Of a stretch of DNA of 64,000 nucleotides, positions 63,679 through 64,000 are shown one piece after another. Position numbers and translations under genes: made by a program. Under the pieces are notes generated by a model. The model worked only from the letters and a program-made list of their open reading frames with translations, made no database searches and had not been told where the DNA came from. Each line of letters begins with the position of its first letter. Within the stretch, counting starts at the first letter, position 1. Origin of the DNA: an uncultured delta proteobacterium (GTDB lineage: Bacteria > Desulfobacterota > Desulfovibrionia > Desulfovibrionales > Desulfovibrionaceae); assembly GCA_903835685.1 (NCBI GenBank), contig CAILNX010000037.1:104648-168647 (forward strand), written 5' to 3'.

Positions 63679-64000
63679 CGAGGGTGACTTGCGAAGGATG
63701 GGGGCTCTTGAGTGGAATTTAAGGGGCCATGTGTAATTTAGTATTTAATTTCAGCATGATGCATGATAAATACATCATTCTGAGATGCAAACCTTCATGA
63801 ATCTCACATGGGGGTGAATCAGCCTTGACCTGAATTTGCATAGCCCATTGACAAAATGTAAAAACTGGGACAGCCATATATAAGACCTGACTGCAAAAAG
63901 TCTGTCTACAATGCTGATACAATGAAAATATTTGCTTTACATTCCTAGCGAGTTGTGACAGCTTAGTCCAACAACGCCGGGGGATCGCCATGATAAAATG
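63679..64000. other. Low-GC region at the right edge, no gene supported
   Basis: AT-rich sequence with an imperfect TGATG/CATCA inverted repeat near 63,760. A minus-strand frame of about 90 codons (63,719-63,991) lacks a ribosome site and any recognisable domain. Probably intergenic sequence leading into the next gene of the island. Confidence 0.4.

Noticed and set aside
63719..63991. 90-codon minus-strand frame at the right edge
   Set aside because: No ribosome site, mixed composition and no domain.

Overview
The window looks like chromosome of a sulfate-reducing deltaproteobacterium of the Desulfovibrio type. It is GC-rich and carries a periplasmic formate dehydrogenase with an 11-haem cytochrome, many Fe-S oxidoreductases, a rubredoxin and a selenocysteine tRNA. 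The order ftsH-folP-cdaA-cdaR-glmM-galU-priA also fits that group. The assignment rests on gene content and gene order; no database search was possible.

Layout. 1-10.8 kb is core chromosome: the end of argH, a small lipoprotein-like gene, tRNA-Sec, then a forward operon for membrane proteolysis, folate, c-di-AMP and cell-wall precursors, followed by galU and priA. 10.8-20.2 kb (minus strand) is an envelope-stress block: an ECF sigma factor, a putative anti-sigma factor, a CpxP-like periplasmic protein and a tripartite RND pump of MdtABC type. 20.4-24.2 kb holds a YgiQ-type radical SAM protein and uracil salvage (upp-uraA). 24.5-30.1 kb is a formate dehydrogenase operon: 11-haem cytochrome, catalytic subunit with Cys where Sec is common, and an iron-sulfur subunit. 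30.3-35.3 kb is a minus-strand run headed by a MarR regulator (OYE, DUF362-ferredoxin, nitroreductase, MFS exporter) that looks like a xenobiotic or redox response unit. 35.6-41.7 kb mixes a GltD-like flavoprotein with its ferredoxin, an S24 repressor, a radical SAM/SPASM-like protein and small proteins.

41.8-64 kb looks accessory. A cyanate unit (cynS plus an ABC transporter) sits behind an AT-rich leader with a good sigma-54 promoter candidate. At 46,048 and 56,018 lie two exact 51-bp copies of the 3' half of a tRNA-Arg(UCU), cut in the anticodon loop, each next to a terminator hairpin. This is the signature of tandem integration into one tRNA gene. A third, decayed module lies at about 41.84-41.90 kb. 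The first island (46-56 kb) carries four hybrid histidine kinases, two of them recent tandem paralogues, and ends in a wreck of an IS3-type transposase and a kinase fragment. The second, lower in GC, carries HEPN-MNT, an atypical rubredoxin, DUF3102-like and DUF3987-like genes, and a zinc-binding-type chemoreceptor flanked by about 107-bp direct repeats that start at the CCA end of a tRNA-Ala-like sequence. The intact tRNA-Arg and an integrase are expected beyond the right edge.
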